Assembly: GCA_029776555.1 (NCBI GenBank)
Contig: JAKOSZ010000016.1
Location: 1 to 6,373 of the forward strand
Length of the DNA stretch: 6,373 bases
Reading direction: 5' to 3'
From: Bacillota bacterium
Lineage (GTDB): Bacteria; Bacillota; Clostridia; Acetivibrionales; JAKOSZ01
The position numbers and the translations under genes were made by a program. Of this stretch, positions 6,178-6,373 are shown one piece after another (position 1 is the first letter of the stretch; each line of letters begins with the position of its first letter). The notes beneath the pieces were generated by a model, which was not told where the DNA came from, did not search any database, and saw nothing but the letters and a program-made list of their open reading frames with translations.

Positions 6178-6373
6178 ATGAGAGGGTACGACCTGGACGA
6201 AAAAGTAGGTTTGTTTGGTTTGTTCGGCATTAAGAGTGTTGTTAAGCTTTTAAAGCAGGGCGATTCGGTTGAACTCAAACACTACAGTTCCTTCGACCCT
6301 ATACTGGCGGATGTGCTGGAAGTGTCGGAGAGCAAGGTAAAGGTTGAAGCAAAGCATAAAGTGGCCAATATCA
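6178..6373 (+). CDS. Unrecognised protein, 3' partial; possibly YcgR/PilZ-type N-domain
   Basis: The frame is open from ATG 6178 to the window edge (65 residues). AAGGGGG (6165-6171) lies six bases before the ATG, and a strong promoter lies further upstream, so the gene is very likely real. It starts MRGYDLDEKVGLFGLFGIKS, with a repeated LFG pair, and continues with LKQGDSVELKHY and ADVLEVSESKVKVEA. The second part looks like a small beta-barrel domain that opens with a 'GD.VEL' turn, as in the N-terminal domain of YcgR-type proteins that precedes a c-di-GMP-binding PilZ domain. That is an inference from a short segment; no PilZ motif is inside the window. I do not recognise the family with confidence. 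Confidence 0.7.
   Translation, partial: MRGYDLDEKVGLFGLFGIKSVVKLLKQGDSVELKHYSSFDPILADVLEVSESKVKVEAKHKVANI

Noticed and set aside
5979..6278. Open frame of 99 codons on the minus strand.
   Set aside because: It covers the strong plus-strand promoter, the leader and the start of the 3' gene, has no clear ribosome binding site or recognised domain, and looks like a chance frame. A mobile-element remnant cannot be excluded but is not supported.

Overview
The window reads as a chromosomal segment of a Gram-positive Firmicute, most likely a Clostridia-class anaerobe. The evidence is the gene set and order mutS-mutL-miaA-hfq followed by a convergent lexA, a divergent yneA-type gene beside lexA, LexA boxes of the Bacillus/Clostridium type (GAAC-N4-GTTC), strong AGGAGG-like ribosome binding sites, and heavy use of AGG/AGA and ATA codons. 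GC content looks moderate. I cannot name a genus from the sequence alone.

Layout. Positions 1-4417 hold three tightly packed plus-strand genes: the 3' part of mutS (5' end outside the window), mutL and miaA, with gaps of 21 and 8 bases, so probably one transcript. An AT-rich gap of 85 bases leads to hfq (4503-4751, GTG start). A hairpin that can work in both directions (4791-4823) separates hfq from lexA, which runs on the minus strand (4823-5470). Between lexA and the divergent small LysM gene (5638-5925) lies a compact SOS control region with three LexA boxes and a recognisable promoter in each direction. A strong hairpin at 5921-5962 ends the LysM gene. A gap of 252 bases then carries several inverted repeats, a near-consensus promoter (6033-6061) and a cluster of TGACA repeats, before a last plus-strand gene (6178 onward) that runs off the window.

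How it fits together. MutS and MutL form methyl-independent mismatch repair: MutL carries the DQHA(X)2E(X)4E endonuclease motif, and both proteins carry candidate sliding-clamp-binding peptides. MiaA (tRNA A37 prenylation) and Hfq (RNA chaperone) follow, an order also known in other bacteria. LexA is an intact self-cleaving repressor that should repress itself and the LysM protein, a YneA-like SOS inhibitor of cell division. The window thus combines replication-error repair, SOS control and a damage checkpoint.

I found no clearly new system. The least explained part is 5961-6373: the repeat-rich leader and the partial gene it drives, whose product I do not recognise with confidence.
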